A stretch of 64,000 nt of DNA from CAWFNW01 sp963817405 (GCA_963817405.1 CAWFNW010000001.1:797895-861894); one strand, 5' to 3'. Numbered from the stretch's first letter, positions 8,256 to 17,316 are shown. The notes: generated by a model not told the origin, from the sequence alone. Made by a program: numbers and translations.

Positions 8256-9406
8256 GCGCAGATCTCAGCTGTTGCGGCGATTGCCGTCATGACGTCGTCT
8301 TCGGTGAGCCCCCAGCCAACGCCGAAGCGGGCCGCGCCGGTCTCGCTGGTGCCGATGCTCTTGTGCGCCCACGGCGCGCAGTGGTGCCCCGCGCGAATCG
8401 CGATGCCGTAGCGCTGGTCGAGTTCGAAGGCGATGCGGTCCGCGGGCACGCGCTCGTGCGCGACGCTCACGACCGGAGCGCGCTCCTCGCCGGACGGCGG
8501 GCCCAGCACGGTCATGCCGTCGATGGCTGCAAGCCCGTCGAGCAGCAGGCGTGTGAGCCGCCGCTCGTCGGCACGGATCGCCTCGCCGTGCTCCAGCAGG
8601 AAGGCCGCCCCGGCGCCGAGCCCGGCGATCGCCGGCGTGGGCGCCGTACCTGCCTCGTAGCGGTCGGGGCGTTCCCTCGGCATTTCGGACGTGCCCGAGG
8701 AGCCGCCGCTGCCGCCCTGGATGAGCTCGCGCGGCTCGACACCGGGTGCGAGGTAGAGGGCGCCGATTCCTTGCGGGCCCAGCAGTCCCTTGTGACCCGA
8801 GATGGCGTACACATCAGCACCGAGTGCCGGAAGGTCTATGTCGAGGTGACCGCCGCCGTGGGCGCCGTCGACGATCATGAGCGCACCGGAGGCGTGCGCG
8901 ATGTCCGCGAAGTCACCGATCGGCTGGATGGTGCCGGTCACATTCGAGGCATGTTGGCACACGACCGCGGTGGTGGGAGCCGACATTACGGTTCGCTCCA
9001 CCTCATCCGGGTCGAGATGCCCCTCGACATCCGCCTGCACGACGGCAAGCTTGACTCCCGTGGTCTGCAGCCAGGCGAGTGGCCGCACGCACGCGTTGTG
9101 TTCCATGGAGCTCATCACAACGCGGTCGCCGCGTTTGAGCAGCCCTTTGAGCGCCAGGTTGAGCGCCCACGTGCAGCCCGGCGTGAAGATGATGTCGCGG
9201 CTGTCGGGCACGCCCAGCAGCCGGGCCACCGTGGAACGTGCGTCGAGAACGGTGCGCGCAGCCGCGAGCGCGAGCGTGTGAGCCGCGCGACCCGGGTTAC
9301 CGCCAGCCTCGGTCATCGCGCGAACGACCGCGTCGATGACTGGCTGCGGCTTGGGCCACGAGGTCGCGCCGTGGTCGAAGTACAGGATGCGCCGCGCCTC
9401 GGGCAT
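8252..9406 (-). CDS. Cysteine desulfurase-like class V aminotransferase
   Basis: 384-residue PLP enzyme of the cysteine desulfurase/selenocysteine lyase group. Visible features: YFDHGATSWPKP N-terminal motif, PLP-contact segment IVDGAHGGGH, the Schiff-base Lys206 in ISGHKGLLGPQG, and a C-terminal loop Cys343 in AGHHCAPWAHKSIGT, the expected persulfide Cys. The ATG overlaps the mog stop as TGATG. Located at the end of a cofactor operon that also encodes FdhD, it probably supplies sulfur (or handles selenium) for molybdenum/tungsten enzymes rather than general Fe-S assembly. Confidence 0.88.
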   Translation of the reverse strand: MPEARRILYFDHGATSWPKPQPVIDAVVRAMTEAGGNPGRAAHTLALAAARTVLDARSTVARLLGVPDSRDIIFTPGCTWALNLALKGLLKRGDRVVMSSMEHNACVRPLAWLQTTGVKLAVVQADVEGHLDPDEVERTVMSAPTTAVVCQHASNVTGTIQPIGDFADIAHASGALMIVDGAHGGGHLDIDLPALGADVYAISGHKGLLGPQGIGALYLAPGVEPRELIQGGSGGSSGTSEMPRERPDRYEAGTAPTPAIAGLGAGAAFLLEHGEAIRADERRLTRLLLDGLAAIDGMTVLGPPSGEERAPVVSVAHERVPADRIAFELDQRYGIAIRAGHHCAPWAHKSIGTSETGAARFGVGWGLTEDDVMTAIAATAEICA

Positions 9407-9882
9407 CAGTGGCCGCCACCCGCCATCATGTCCCGGGCGTGCTCCAGCTGGTCCGAGACGATCGCGAAGCTCTCGCGCGCGCCCTTCTCGCTTCCGGGGA
9501 AGTTGACGATGAGCGTGCCGCCTCGCTGCGCGGCGGCGCCGCGCGAAAGCATCGCGCGCTTCGTGATCGCGAGGCTTGACGCGCGGATCGCCTCTGCGAC
9601 GCCCGGCACCTCTCGATCGGCGACGGCAAGCGTCGCCTCGGGGCAGACGTCGCGCGGCGAGAGTCCTGTGCCGCCGGTGGTGAGCACGACGTCCGCATGG
9701 ACCTCGTCGGCCATACGCTCGAGCTCGTCGGCGATCGCCCCGACGTCATCGGGCACGATCGCGTAAGCGACGACCTCCCAGCCCCGGTCCTCGCAGAGTT
9801 CTCGGAGCGCTGCACCCGAGGTGTCGTTCTCCTCGGTGCGCGTGTCAGAGCACGTCAGCACGCCGATGCGAAGCCCTGCCAT
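9406..9882 (-). CDS. mog: Molybdopterin adenylyltransferase-type protein (MogA/MoaB family)
   Basis: 158 residues with the MPT-binding fold: LTCSDTRTEENDTSG, TTGGTGLSPRDVCPEAT and NFPGSEKGARE are family blocks. The family activates molybdopterin by adenylation before metal insertion by MoeA. I chose the ATG at 9882 because GGGGAG lies 8 bases upstream; the GTG three codons earlier abuts that site directly. The gene overlaps the MOSC gene stop region. MogA and MoaB cannot be separated by eye. Confidence 0.9.
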   Translation of the reverse strand: MAGLRIGVLTCSDTRTEENDTSGAALRELCEDRGWEVVAYAIVPDDVGAIADELERMADEVHADVVLTTGGTGLSPRDVCPEATLAVADREVPGVAEAIRASSLAITKRAMLSRGAAAQRGGTLIVNFPGSEKGARESFAIVSDQLEHARDMMAGGGH

Positions 9883-9887
9883 GTGGT

Positions 9888-10475
9888 TCACTCCCCTGCC
9901 GGAGTCTTGAAGCCGACCGCCGCCGCACGCTCGATGAGCGCCGCTTCCTTCGCGCGCTCCTCCTCGAACTCACGGATCGCCGACTCGGGTGTTCTGTCGC
10001 ACACACCGTTGCCCAGCGACACCGCCACGATAGCATCTCCCACGCGCACCGCGCCGCCGTGGCGCACGACCGCGAAGACGCCCTCGCGCGGCATCACGCA
10101 GTCACCGGCTTGGTAGTAGATCGCGCACTTGGTGTGGCAGACCTTGCCGATCTGGCTGATCTCCAAGACGACCTCGTTACCGATCGTGAGCACACTCCCG
10201 ACGGGGAGCCGCATGAGGTCGATGCCCTTGGTCGTGATGTTCTCGGCGAAGTCGCCCGCGAGGACGTCGAGGCCCTTGGCGACCATCGTGTCGATCGATT
10301 CCTGCGCGAGGAGTGACACCTGGCGGTGCCAGTCGCCTGCGTGCGCGTCGCCATCGAAGCCGCGGTCCTCGAGCAACATGCCCTCAGTCCCGCGCGTCTT
10401 GCGGACGGTCTTTCGCTCGGACAGGTTGACCGAGGTCACGACACCCGGTCCCGGCAGCATGGTCTCGTTCGTCAT
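9888..10475 (-). CDS. MOSC-domain protein of the molybdenum cofactor operon
   Basis: 195 residues of the MOSC (Moco sulfurase C-terminal) superfamily. Family features include GFDGDAHAGDWHRQVSLL, a DFAENITTKGIDL segment and the Cys-containing block KVCHTKCAIYYQAGDC near residue 115-130. Standalone MOSC proteins are thought to carry sulfur or bind cofactor. The start codon directly abuts the moaC stop (TAGATG). With desulfurase, DUF3343 and FdhD in one operon, a role in sulfur delivery is plausible but inferred. Confidence 0.85.
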   Translation of the reverse strand: MTNETMLPGPGVVTSVNLSERKTVRKTRGTEGMLLEDRGFDGDAHAGDWHRQVSLLAQESIDTMVAKGLDVLAGDFAENITTKGIDLMRLPVGSVLTIGNEVVLEISQIGKVCHTKCAIYYQAGDCVMPREGVFAVVRHGGAVRVGDAIVAVSLGNGVCDRTPESAIREFEEERAKEAALIERAAAVGFKTPAGE

Positions 10476-10961
10476 CTAGGAGTCCTCTCTCAGGTAGTGC
10501 CCGGAGGCACCGCCCTCTTTTTCCACCAGCAGCACGTCAGTCACGACCATCGCTCGGTCGACCGCCTTGCACATGTCGTAGATGGTGAGCCCGGCGACGG
10601 CTGCCGCCGTAAGCGCTTCCATCTCGATGCCGGTCTTGCCGTCGGTCTCGGCGGTCGCGGTGATCTTCACCGCTGAGTACTCCAGCTCGAAGTCCACGCT
10701 CACGTGCGTAAGCGCGAGCGGATGGCACATCGGGATGAGGTCCGCGGTGCGCTTGGCGGCCATGATGCCCGCCACGCGAGCGACGGCGAAGACATCGCCC
10801 TTCGGCACCAGCCCGCCCGCGATGAGCTCGAGCGTGCTGCCCTCCATGAGCACCCGTGCCGAAGCGACTGCGCGGCGGTGGGTGACCGGTTTCGCAGCGA
10901 TATCCACCATGCGGGCCGCGCCGTGCTCGTCGAGGTGCGTGAGCTCGCGTTCCTGTGCCAT
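10476..10961 (-). CDS. moaC: Cyclic pyranopterin monophosphate synthase MoaC
   Basis: MoaC converts the MoaA product to cyclic pyranopterin monophosphate. 161 residues with LTHLDEHGAARMVDIAAKP, the central MCHPLALTHV block and the TGIEMEALTAAAVAGLTIYD active-site region, all hallmarks. The ATG at 10961 follows GGAGGGTGACG and lies 2 bases after the moaA stop. Full length; no anomalies. MoaD and MoaE are not in this window. Confidence 0.96.
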   Translation of the reverse strand: MAQERELTHLDEHGAARMVDIAAKPVTHRRAVASARVLMEGSTLELIAGGLVPKGDVFAVARVAGIMAAKRTADLIPMCHPLALTHVSVDFELEYSAVKITATAETDGKTGIEMEALTAAAVAGLTIYDMCKAVDRAMVVTDVLLVEKEGGASGHYLREDS

Positions 10962-10963
10962 CG

Positions 10964-11992
10964 TCACCCTCCGATCTGGGACATGCGCCGGAGCGTTCCG
11001 ATGCGCATGTTGTGGTTCTCGGGCTTGTTCGCCAGCGCTTGCCGGATGAGCGCGTGGACGTCCTCGTCGGTGCCGCCCCTCAGTACCGAGCGAGCGTCGA
11101 GCTCGTCGTCGCTGAAGAGGCACGTGCGCAGCTGGCCCTCGGCGGTGAGGCGGAGACGGTTGCACTCGCCGCAGAAGTGGTGCGAGAGCGGCGAGATCAC
11201 GCCGAGCGTGCCCTTGGATCCCGGGAAGCGGTAGTAGTGCGCCGGGCCCCAGCCGCCGGGAGCGGCCTCACGCGTGACCTCCAGAAGCTCGCCCATGCCG
11301 GCTGCGAGACCCTCAGTACGCAGGCGATCGAGAACCTCATCGGACGGCACCTGATCGGCCTCGGTCCACCCGTCGCCCTCGCTCGACGAGCACGACGTGC
11401 CTTCAAGATCGGCGCCGCCGACCGGCATGTATTCGATGAAGCGTATGTGGATGGGACGCTCGAACGTCATCTTCGCGAAGTCCAGCAGGTTCTGGTCGAG
11501 GCTCCTGACGACCACCACGTTGAGCTTGATGGGGTCGAAGCCCACCTCGAAGGCCGCGTCGATGCCCGCGAGGACGTTCGCAAGCTTTCCGCCACGCGTG
11601 ATCTTTGCAAAGGTGTCCGGATCGAGCGTGTCGAGCGAGATGTTCACACGCCTCAGGCCGGCATCGTAAAGGTCCTGCGCGTAGAGCGGCAGCAACGTGC
11701 CGTTCGTCGTGATGGCGATCTGCTCGATACCCGTCACGTCGCGCAGGCGCCTGACGTGGTCCACGATGCCGTGGCGTACCAAGGGCTCGCCGCCGGTGAG
11801 GCGGATCTTCGAGATGCCTTCTGACGCGGCCACGCGTGCGAAGCGCTCGATCTCTTCGAACGTGAGAATCTCTCCGGGCGCACGCCACGGCACCCCCTCG
11901 GGCGGCATGCAGTAGACGCACCGGAGGTTGCACCGGTCGGTCACGCTGATGCGCAGGTAGTCGATCCTGCGACCGAAGGCATCAGTCGCCAT
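10964..11992 (-). CDS. moaA: GTP 3',8-cyclase MoaA (radical SAM)
   Basis: MoaA performs the first step of molybdopterin synthesis from GTP. 342 residues. The radical SAM cluster motif is C21-NLR-C25-VY-C28; KIRLTGGEPL binds SAM; the second cluster is in HHFCGECNRLRLTAEGQLRTC; the C terminus is NMRIGTLRRMSQIGG with the conserved terminal GG. I chose ATG 11992 (GGAGGCGAG upstream); a TTG six codons earlier is possible. It overlaps the mobB stop by 11 bases. Confidence 0.96.
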   Translation of the reverse strand: MATDAFGRRIDYLRISVTDRCNLRCVYCMPPEGVPWRAPGEILTFEEIERFARVAASEGISKIRLTGGEPLVRHGIVDHVRRLRDVTGIEQIAITTNGTLLPLYAQDLYDAGLRRVNISLDTLDPDTFAKITRGGKLANVLAGIDAAFEVGFDPIKLNVVVVRSLDQNLLDFAKMTFERPIHIRFIEYMPVGGADLEGTSCSSSEGDGWTEADQVPSDEVLDRLRTEGLAAGMGELLEVTREAAPGGWGPAHYYRFPGSKGTLGVISPLSHHFCGECNRLRLTAEGQLRTCLFSDDELDARSVLRGGTDEDVHALIRQALANKPENHNMRIGTLRRMSQIGG

Positions 11993-12509
11993 CGCGCTCG
12001 CCTCCGCCAAGGAAGGTGCGCTCGATGAGGTCGGTGACGCCGGCGATGTCGTTCAGGTCGAAGACGGGGACGCCCTCGGGGTGCACGTCGGCATTGTCAG
12101 TCACGAGCGCGAAGAGCTCGTCGGGCGTCGAGATCAGCTCGTCCGAGCGTCCGAGCCGCGAGACCTCGATGCGCACGGTGCCCGCGCGCTTGAAGCCCTC
12201 GGTGATGACGACATCGACATCGCCCGCTGCCTCGACGATCTCCTCGAGCGTGCGCTCGCGCTCGAGCTTCTCGACGCGCGCGAACTGCGTTGGCGACGAG
12301 ATCATCGCCACACACGAACCCGCGCGCGCATGGCGCCACGAGTCCTTGCCGGGGACGTCAATATCGACTTCATGAATGTGGTGCTTGCACGTCGCGACGC
12401 GCCATCCGCGAGCGACGAGCTCGCGCACGACGCCCTCGACGAGGGTCGTCTTGCCCGAGTCGCTCTTGCCGACGATCGAGACGAGCGGCACTGAAGCTGT
12501 GCCGGACAC
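11982..12509 (-). CDS. mobB: Molybdopterin-guanine dinucleotide biosynthesis protein MobB
   Basis: 175-residue P-loop GTP-binding protein that assists MobA. The Walker A motif GKSDSGKT sits at 14-21, followed by VATCKHHIHEVDIDVPGKDSWRHA and a VVITEGFK Walker-B-like segment, typical of MobB. The GTG start follows GAGAGGTAG. It lies between the 72-residue Cys-containing protein gene and moaA in the same operon. Confidence 0.92.
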   Translation of the reverse strand: MSGTASVPLVSIVGKSDSGKTTLVEGVVRELVARGWRVATCKHHIHEVDIDVPGKDSWRHARAGSCVAMISSPTQFARVEKLERERTLEEIVEAAGDVDVVITEGFKRAGTVRIEVSRLGRSDELISTPDELFALVTDNADVHPEGVPVFDLNDIAGVTDLIERTFLGGGERDGD

Positions 12510-12530
12510 GTGCCTACCTCTCAGCAGCTG

Positions 12531-12749
12531 CTAGAAGCAGCCGAGGTCGCAGTTGTGTACCTTGATGCCCGCACCGTCGGCGGCCGCACCGGCGACCTTA
12601 TACGGCACGCCCGTGTCGTCGGCGAGCTTGCGGAGCACCGGGCACGTCACTTTGCCGTCAACGGCCTTGGCCTTGATGGCCTCGGTGAGTTCCGGTGTCA
12701 CCTGCTCGGCCCAACGCGGATCGGTGAACTTGGCGGAATCGCTGCTCAT
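12531..12749 (-). CDS. Small Cys-containing protein with NCDLGCF tail, unknown function
   Basis: 72 residues, starting at an ATG that overlaps the moeA stop as ATGA. The middle VTCPVLRKLADDTGVPYKVAGAAADG looks like a helix-turn-helix-sized helical pair, and the protein ends KVHNCDLGCF, giving three Cys in all. I recall similar C-terminal segments beside molybdopterin genes in other anaerobes but cannot name the family with certainty. Position between moeA and mobB suggests a cofactor-related function such as metal or sulfur sensing; this is inference. Confidence 0.7.
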   Translation of the reverse strand: MSSDSAKFTDPRWAEQVTPELTEAIKAKAVDGKVTCPVLRKLADDTGVPYKVAGAAADGAGIKVHNCDLGCF

Positions 12750-13975
12750 TCTGCGCCTTCTTTCATGTCGAGACGGATACAGTCGACCACAGAACCGGCG
12801 GCGAACGCCGTCTCGCCCTCGGGAAGGACGAGCAGGCAGTTCGCCCGGTGCATGGAGGTAAGCATCGCCGAGGACTGCGCGCCCGAGAGTGCGGCAGTCC
12901 ACCGGCCTTCGCCGATGCGAGTCGCACGGGCGCGCATGAAGTACCGGCGGTCGGACTTCTTCTTCACGTCGTGCGTGAGCGTGACCTGATGGTGTGGGCG
13001 GAAGAGTACGGTGTGACCCTGCAGCTTCAGCAACACGGGCCGGACGAACATCTCGAAGCCCACCATGCCCGAGGTGGGATTGCCGGGCAGCCCGAAGAAC
13101 GGGGTGCCGTCGATGGTGCCGAAGGTCTGCGGCGCGCCGGGGCGCATCGCGACCTTCCAGAAGCCGAGGATCCCGAGCTCCTCCAGGACCGACTTGACGA
13201 CGTCGTAGTCGCCCATGCTGACACCACCCGTGGAGATCATGAGGTCGAACTCGGATGCGCGCGACAGGATCGCGCGGGTGGACTCGACGGTGTCGCGCGC
13301 GATGTCGAGGATGTGCGGCTCGCCGCCGGCCTCGAGCACGAGCGCGGCGAGCGTGTACGAGTTGGAGTTGCGGATCTTGCCGGGGCCGGGGTATTCGTCG
13401 ATGCCCACGAGCTCGTCGCCGGTAGAGACGATCGCAACGCGCGGCCGGCGGTGCACGAGCGGTGTCGGGCACCCGACCGAAGCGAGGATCCCGACGGTGG
13501 CCGGGCCGACGATCTCGCCTGTGTGCAGCACCGTCTCGCCCTTGCGGACGTCCTCCCCTTTGCGGCGGATGTTCTGGCCCTCGCCGATCGGCGCGAAGAT
13601 GACGCCGACGTCACCACCCGACTCCTCTGCGGTCTTCTCAACCATCACCACAGCATCAGCGCCATCCGGCACCGGCGCACCGGTCATGATACGGACCGCT
13701 TCGCCCGGGCCGACCGGAACCGTCGGGAACGCGCCTGCCGGCACGTGCTCGACGACGCGCAGCCGTACCGGCGTCTCACTCGACGCGCCTGCGACGTCGG
13801 CCGCGCGTACCGCGTAGCCGTCCATCGCCGAGTTGTCGAACGGCGCCACGTCGATGTCGGACACGACGTCTTCAGCCAGCACGCGACCGAGCGCATCGAT
13901 CAGCTGGACCCGTTCGGATGGCAGCACGCCGATGCCCTCGAGGACCTTCGCCTGCGCCTCCTCGACCGAGATCAT
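12746..13975 (-). CDS. moeA: Molybdopterin molybdenumtransferase MoeA
   Basis: MoeA inserts molybdate or tungstate into adenylated molybdopterin. 409 residues with APFDNSAMDGYAV, VRIMTGAPVPDGADAVV, the RRKGEDVRKGE segment, the MPT-binding STGGVSMGDYDVVK loop, and FGLPGNPTSGMVGFEMFVRP. All four MoeA domains appear present. It starts with ATG overlapping the mobA-fdhD stop (ATGA). It could insert tungsten, given the tungstate transporter upstream. Confidence 0.96.
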   Translation of the reverse strand: MISVEEAQAKVLEGIGVLPSERVQLIDALGRVLAEDVVSDIDVAPFDNSAMDGYAVRAADVAGASSETPVRLRVVEHVPAGAFPTVPVGPGEAVRIMTGAPVPDGADAVVMVEKTAEESGGDVGVIFAPIGEGQNIRRKGEDVRKGETVLHTGEIVGPATVGILASVGCPTPLVHRRPRVAIVSTGDELVGIDEYPGPGKIRNSNSYTLAALVLEAGGEPHILDIARDTVESTRAILSRASEFDLMISTGGVSMGDYDVVKSVLEELGILGFWKVAMRPGAPQTFGTIDGTPFFGLPGNPTSGMVGFEMFVRPVLLKLQGHTVLFRPHHQVTLTHDVKKKSDRRYFMRARATRIGEGRWTAALSGAQSSAMLTSMHRANCLLVLPEGETAFAAGSVVDCIRLDMKEGAE

Positions 13976-15393
13976 CCGCGGACCTCCTCGTCGACCCGGA
14001 CACGGTCCGGGTTCGTGTAGACGGTGAGCTTGCCGCCACGCGCGTAGCCGACGAGCGTAAGGCCGACGGTAGCGGCCACCTCGGCGGCGAGCTCGGTCAC
14101 GGCGGTGCGCGACGCGACCACCGGCACTTTCGCCTTCGCTGCCTTGACGGCCATCTCATAGGAGATACGGCCGGTGGTGAGCAGCACGCCACCCTCGGTC
14201 TCGACGCGGTCGAGCCACGCGCGCCCAAGGACCTTGTCGACCGCGTTGTGACGCCCCACGTCCTCGCGCACGATCTGCACGTGGCCGTCGTGGGCGAGCG
14301 CACACGCGTGCACACCGCCCGTTTCGCGGTAGAGGCTGCTCTCGCGCGCCATCTGTCCCATGAGGTCGTAGAGTTCTTCTGAGGAGACGGTACCCTCGTG
14401 CCGCACAGCCTCCAGCCCGAGCGTGTGCCCCACCGAGGCGAAGGTGATGCCCTTGCCGCAGCCGGCGGTTATGTAGCGGCGCCGGTAGACGATATCGTCA
14501 GGCACCGCCTCGCCGGTCGTGACGTACACCATGCCTCGCTTGTGATCGACGTCGATGCCGACAAAGGCGTCGCGGTCCGATAGCAGCCCCTCCGATACAA
14601 GGAAGCCTGCGGCGAGCTCCTCGAGGTCCGCCGGGGTCGCCTGCGTGGTGGCGATCTCAACGTTGTTCATGTGAATGGTGACCGCACGCTCCGCAGGCAT
14701 GCCTCGACCGCGTCGGGTGCCCACCTCGATGACTGATACCTGCACGGGCTCAGATGGAGGTTGCTCGCCGGACGACCCGGTCTCGCGAGCGTCGGCGAGC
14801 TCCTCGGGCGTGTTGATGTTGACGAGGCTCCTCAGGTCAGGGTCGACCGTGCGGAGCGTCTCGATATCGACTTCGACGACCTTGAGAGACGGCAGCATCG
14901 CAACGACACGCCGCCGCCCCGAGTCGAGGATGCGCTGCGCGAACGGTGCGCAGTCACGGTGGTACAAAGCCAGCAGCGGCTCCGGGCCCTTCGCGCCCAC
15001 CGGAACGACGGCCTGCGCGCCGTCCCGCGCATCCCACAGTGCGCGGATGACGTCGGTGGAGAGCCACGGCATGTCCGCCGCAACCGCGAGCACCCAGTCG
15101 TCGGGCGCATTCTTGAGCGCGGTGACGAGCCCGCCGAGCGGCCCCCGGAAGGCGATCTCGTCCTGGAGGATCGGTACCTCGGCAGGCAGGCCGGCATCAG
15201 CGAGGGCCTCCGGGCGGTTGGTCACGACCACGACGTGCTCGCACACCCCTGCGGCCACCTGCACGACACGCGAGATGAGCAACTCGCCCTCGAATGGGAG
15301 GAGCGCCTTGTCAGTGCCCATGCGCAACGAACGACCGCCCGCGAGGACGGCCGCCGTGACGGGCAGCCGATCATGGTTCACGTCCTTACCCAC
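13972..15393 (-). CDS. MobA-FdhD fusion: Mo-cofactor nucleotidyltransferase plus formate dehydrogenase sulfurtransferase
   Basis: One uninterrupted 473-residue reading frame joins two enzymes. Residues 1-205 are MobA-like: LAGGRSLRMGTDKALLPF binds GTP, and VAADMPWLS is the metal-binding segment. Residues about 215-473 are FdhD: HMNNVEIATT, REDVGRHNAVDKVLG and TTGRISYEMAVKAAKAKVP are family blocks. The FdhD Cys loop reads ITAGCGKGITF, so Cys312 is kept but the second Cys of a CxxC pair is absent; an extra Cys364 occurs in GGVHACALAH. The fusion would couple guanylation and sulfuration of the cofactor. The start may be GTG 15393 or GTG 15381. Confidence 0.93.
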   Translation of the reverse strand: MGKDVNHDRLPVTAAVLAGGRSLRMGTDKALLPFEGELLISRVVQVAAGVCEHVVVVTNRPEALADAGLPAEVPILQDEIAFRGPLGGLVTALKNAPDDWVLAVAADMPWLSTDVIRALWDARDGAQAVVPVGAKGPEPLLALYHRDCAPFAQRILDSGRRRVVAMLPSLKVVEVDIETLRTVDPDLRSLVNINTPEELADARETGSSGEQPPSEPVQVSVIEVGTRRGRGMPAERAVTIHMNNVEIATTQATPADLEELAAGFLVSEGLLSDRDAFVGIDVDHKRGMVYVTTGEAVPDDIVYRRRYITAGCGKGITFASVGHTLGLEAVRHEGTVSSEELYDLMGQMARESSLYRETGGVHACALAHDGHVQIVREDVGRHNAVDKVLGRAWLDRVETEGGVLLTTGRISYEMAVKAAKAKVPVVASRTAVTELAAEVAATVGLTLVGYARGGKLTVYTNPDRVRVDEEVRG

Positions 15394-15476
15394 CTGCCCT
15401 GCTTCCCTTGCTCAGGTCCGCGCATGTCCGGTGCGCGTCCAGAGGACCGAGCATTGATAATACCCTCGCGGGTACG

Positions 15477-16592
15477 CTACGTCGACGCAGCCGCAACGCG
15501 CACGGCCGTGGCCTTGAACAGCGCGAGAACCTCCGAGCCTTCCGTGAGTCCGAGATCCTGCACGGACGCACGCGAGACCGATGAAGCAAGTCGCAGACCG
15601 TTTGAGATAAGGCTCACCCGGTCCGTGCTCCCCCTGCGTTCGATGGCGTCCACACGCATGCGAATCTGGTTCCGTGCTGACGAGTGCGGCATGCTCACGC
15701 CCGTCTCGAAGAGCGTCACGTCCTCGGGCCTGATCCCAACCAACACGTCGGTGCCTTCGGGCAGGGCGGTGGCCCCGTAGACGAGCTGCCCGCCGACGAT
15801 GATCTCCGCGATGCCCTCCGCGGTCGAGAGGAGGCGCCCGCTGAGCGCCGCGTCCATACCGATGAAGTCCGCCATCCACTCGCTCGTTGGCAGGCTCATC
15901 ACTTCGTCGGCGGCACCCTCACGCACGATCGTGCCCTCGTACATGATGCTGATGCGATCGGCGACCACCATCGCTTCGTCCTGGTCGTGCGTGACGTAGA
16001 GCGCCGTCACGCCCTCACCGGCCAGAATCTCCGAGAAGTCCGCCACCAGACGCCGCTTGATGAGCGGGTCGAGGTAGGACAGCGGCTCGTCGAGCAACAG
16101 GATGCGCGGCTCGAGCACGAGCGCGCGTGCGAGAGCGACGCGCTGGGCTTCCCCGCCGGAGAGCCTGAGCGCCGAGGACTTCTGCGTCCCGACGAGGCCG
16201 ACGCGCTCGAGCGCAGCGGCCACTCGTTGTGCGCGCACGTCCTTCGGCACGTGACGGAGCGCTAGGCCGTAGGCGACGTTCTCCTCAACGGTGCCCTTGA
16301 ACAGGTACGGGTTCTGAAAGACCGCCGCCATCATCATGCGGGCCTGCCGATCGCCCGCCTGTGTCTCCTGGCCGTCGAGCAGGATGCGTCCGGCTGTGGG
16401 CCGCTCGAGCAGGCCCATCATGCGCAGGAGTGTGGACTTGCCTGAGCCTGAGGGTCCCAATACCACGTGGGTCTCGCCATCACACAGGTCGAAGTGCTTG
16501 ACGTCAAGCACCGTCCGCTTGTGGTATTGGACCAGCAGATCCTCACCAGTGATGATCGGCGAACCGGTGCACGGCGGCTTCCTAGCGCTCAT
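15477..16592 (-). CDS. tupC: Tungstate/molybdate ABC transporter ATP-binding protein
   Basis: 371 residues. Walker A GPSGSGKS (46-53), signature LSGGEAQR, Walker B ILLLDEPLSYLD and the H-loop VTHD are intact. A C-terminal TOBE/Mop-like region (about 255-371) probably binds oxyanion and regulates the pump. It overlaps the permease gene by 11 bases. An 83-base gap separates it from mobA-fdhD, the largest within the operon, so a weak internal promoter is possible but none was recognised. Confidence 0.92.
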   Translation of the reverse strand: MSARKPPCTGSPIITGEDLLVQYHKRTVLDVKHFDLCDGETHVVLGPSGSGKSTLLRMMGLLERPTAGRILLDGQETQAGDRQARMMMAAVFQNPYLFKGTVEENVAYGLALRHVPKDVRAQRVAAALERVGLVGTQKSSALRLSGGEAQRVALARALVLEPRILLLDEPLSYLDPLIKRRLVADFSEILAGEGVTALYVTHDQDEAMVVADRISIMYEGTIVREGAADEVMSLPTSEWMADFIGMDAALSGRLLSTAEGIAEIIVGGQLVYGATALPEGTDVLVGIRPEDVTLFETGVSMPHSSARNQIRMRVDAIERRGSTDRVSLISNGLRLASSVSRASVQDLGLTEGSEVLALFKATAVRVAAAST

Positions 16593-17316
16593 ACCGGCCT
16601 CCCGACTGCTGCAGCCAGGTCATGCCGTTCATGATGACGAAGGCGATGCCGATCAGGATGAAGCCGAGCGCAAGCGCCTTGCCGAAGTTGCCCTTATTCG
16701 TCTCGAGAACGATAGCAGTCGTCATCACGCGCGTGCTGCCCTCAATGTTGCCGCCGACCATCGACACGGCACCGACCTCGGAGATGATCCCGCCGAATCC
16801 TGCCGCAACTGCTGCCATCACCCCTCGGCGGGCTTCCTTGATCGTCAGTGCGGCTTCGTGCCAGCGGGATGCCCCGAGCGAGCGGGCCTGCAGCCGGAGC
16901 TCGATGGGCACAGAGCCGACGGCGGCGAGGGTCACGCCGACGATGAGCGGCAACGAGATAATGACCTGCGCAATGAGCATGGCCGGTACGGTGTAGAGGA
17001 TGCGCGGCATGAGGCCGCCGAACCACTTCAGCCAGATTTCGGCAAGCGGGCCGCTCCTCGACACAAACATGTACACGATGAGGCCGACGACGACCGGGGG
17101 AAGTCCCATGCCGGTGTTGACGATGGCGTTGATGAGACCGCGCCCCACGAAGCGCCGCGAGCCGATGAGGTAGCCGGCAGGGATACCAAGCGCCATGGAA
17201 ATGAGGAGCGCGATCCCCGAGACCCGGAGCGAGAGGCCGATGATCCCGAAGGTATAGGGATCTCCGGACGAGAGCAGCCCTGTGCCTTCGACGATCGCCT
17301 TCCAGAAGACTTCCAT
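16582..17316 (-). CDS. tupB: Tungstate ABC transporter permease TupB
   Basis: 244 residues with about five to six membrane helices. The cytoplasmic EAA-type loop ARSLGASRWHEAALTIKEARRG contacts the ATPase. The N-terminal MEVFWKAIVEGTGLLSSGDP resembles TupB-type permeases, which are shorter than ModB. The ATG at 17316 follows GGGAG; an upstream reading to 17373 lacks support. It lies between binding protein and ATPase genes, as expected for Tup systems. Confidence 0.92.
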   Translation of the reverse strand: MEVFWKAIVEGTGLLSSGDPYTFGIIGLSLRVSGIALLISMALGIPAGYLIGSRRFVGRGLINAIVNTGMGLPPVVVGLIVYMFVSRSGPLAEIWLKWFGGLMPRILYTVPAMLIAQVIISLPLIVGVTLAAVGSVPIELRLQARSLGASRWHEAALTIKEARRGVMAAVAAGFGGIISEVGAVSMVGGNIEGSTRVMTTAIVLETNKGNFGKALALGFILIGIAFVIMNGMTWLQQSGGRYER

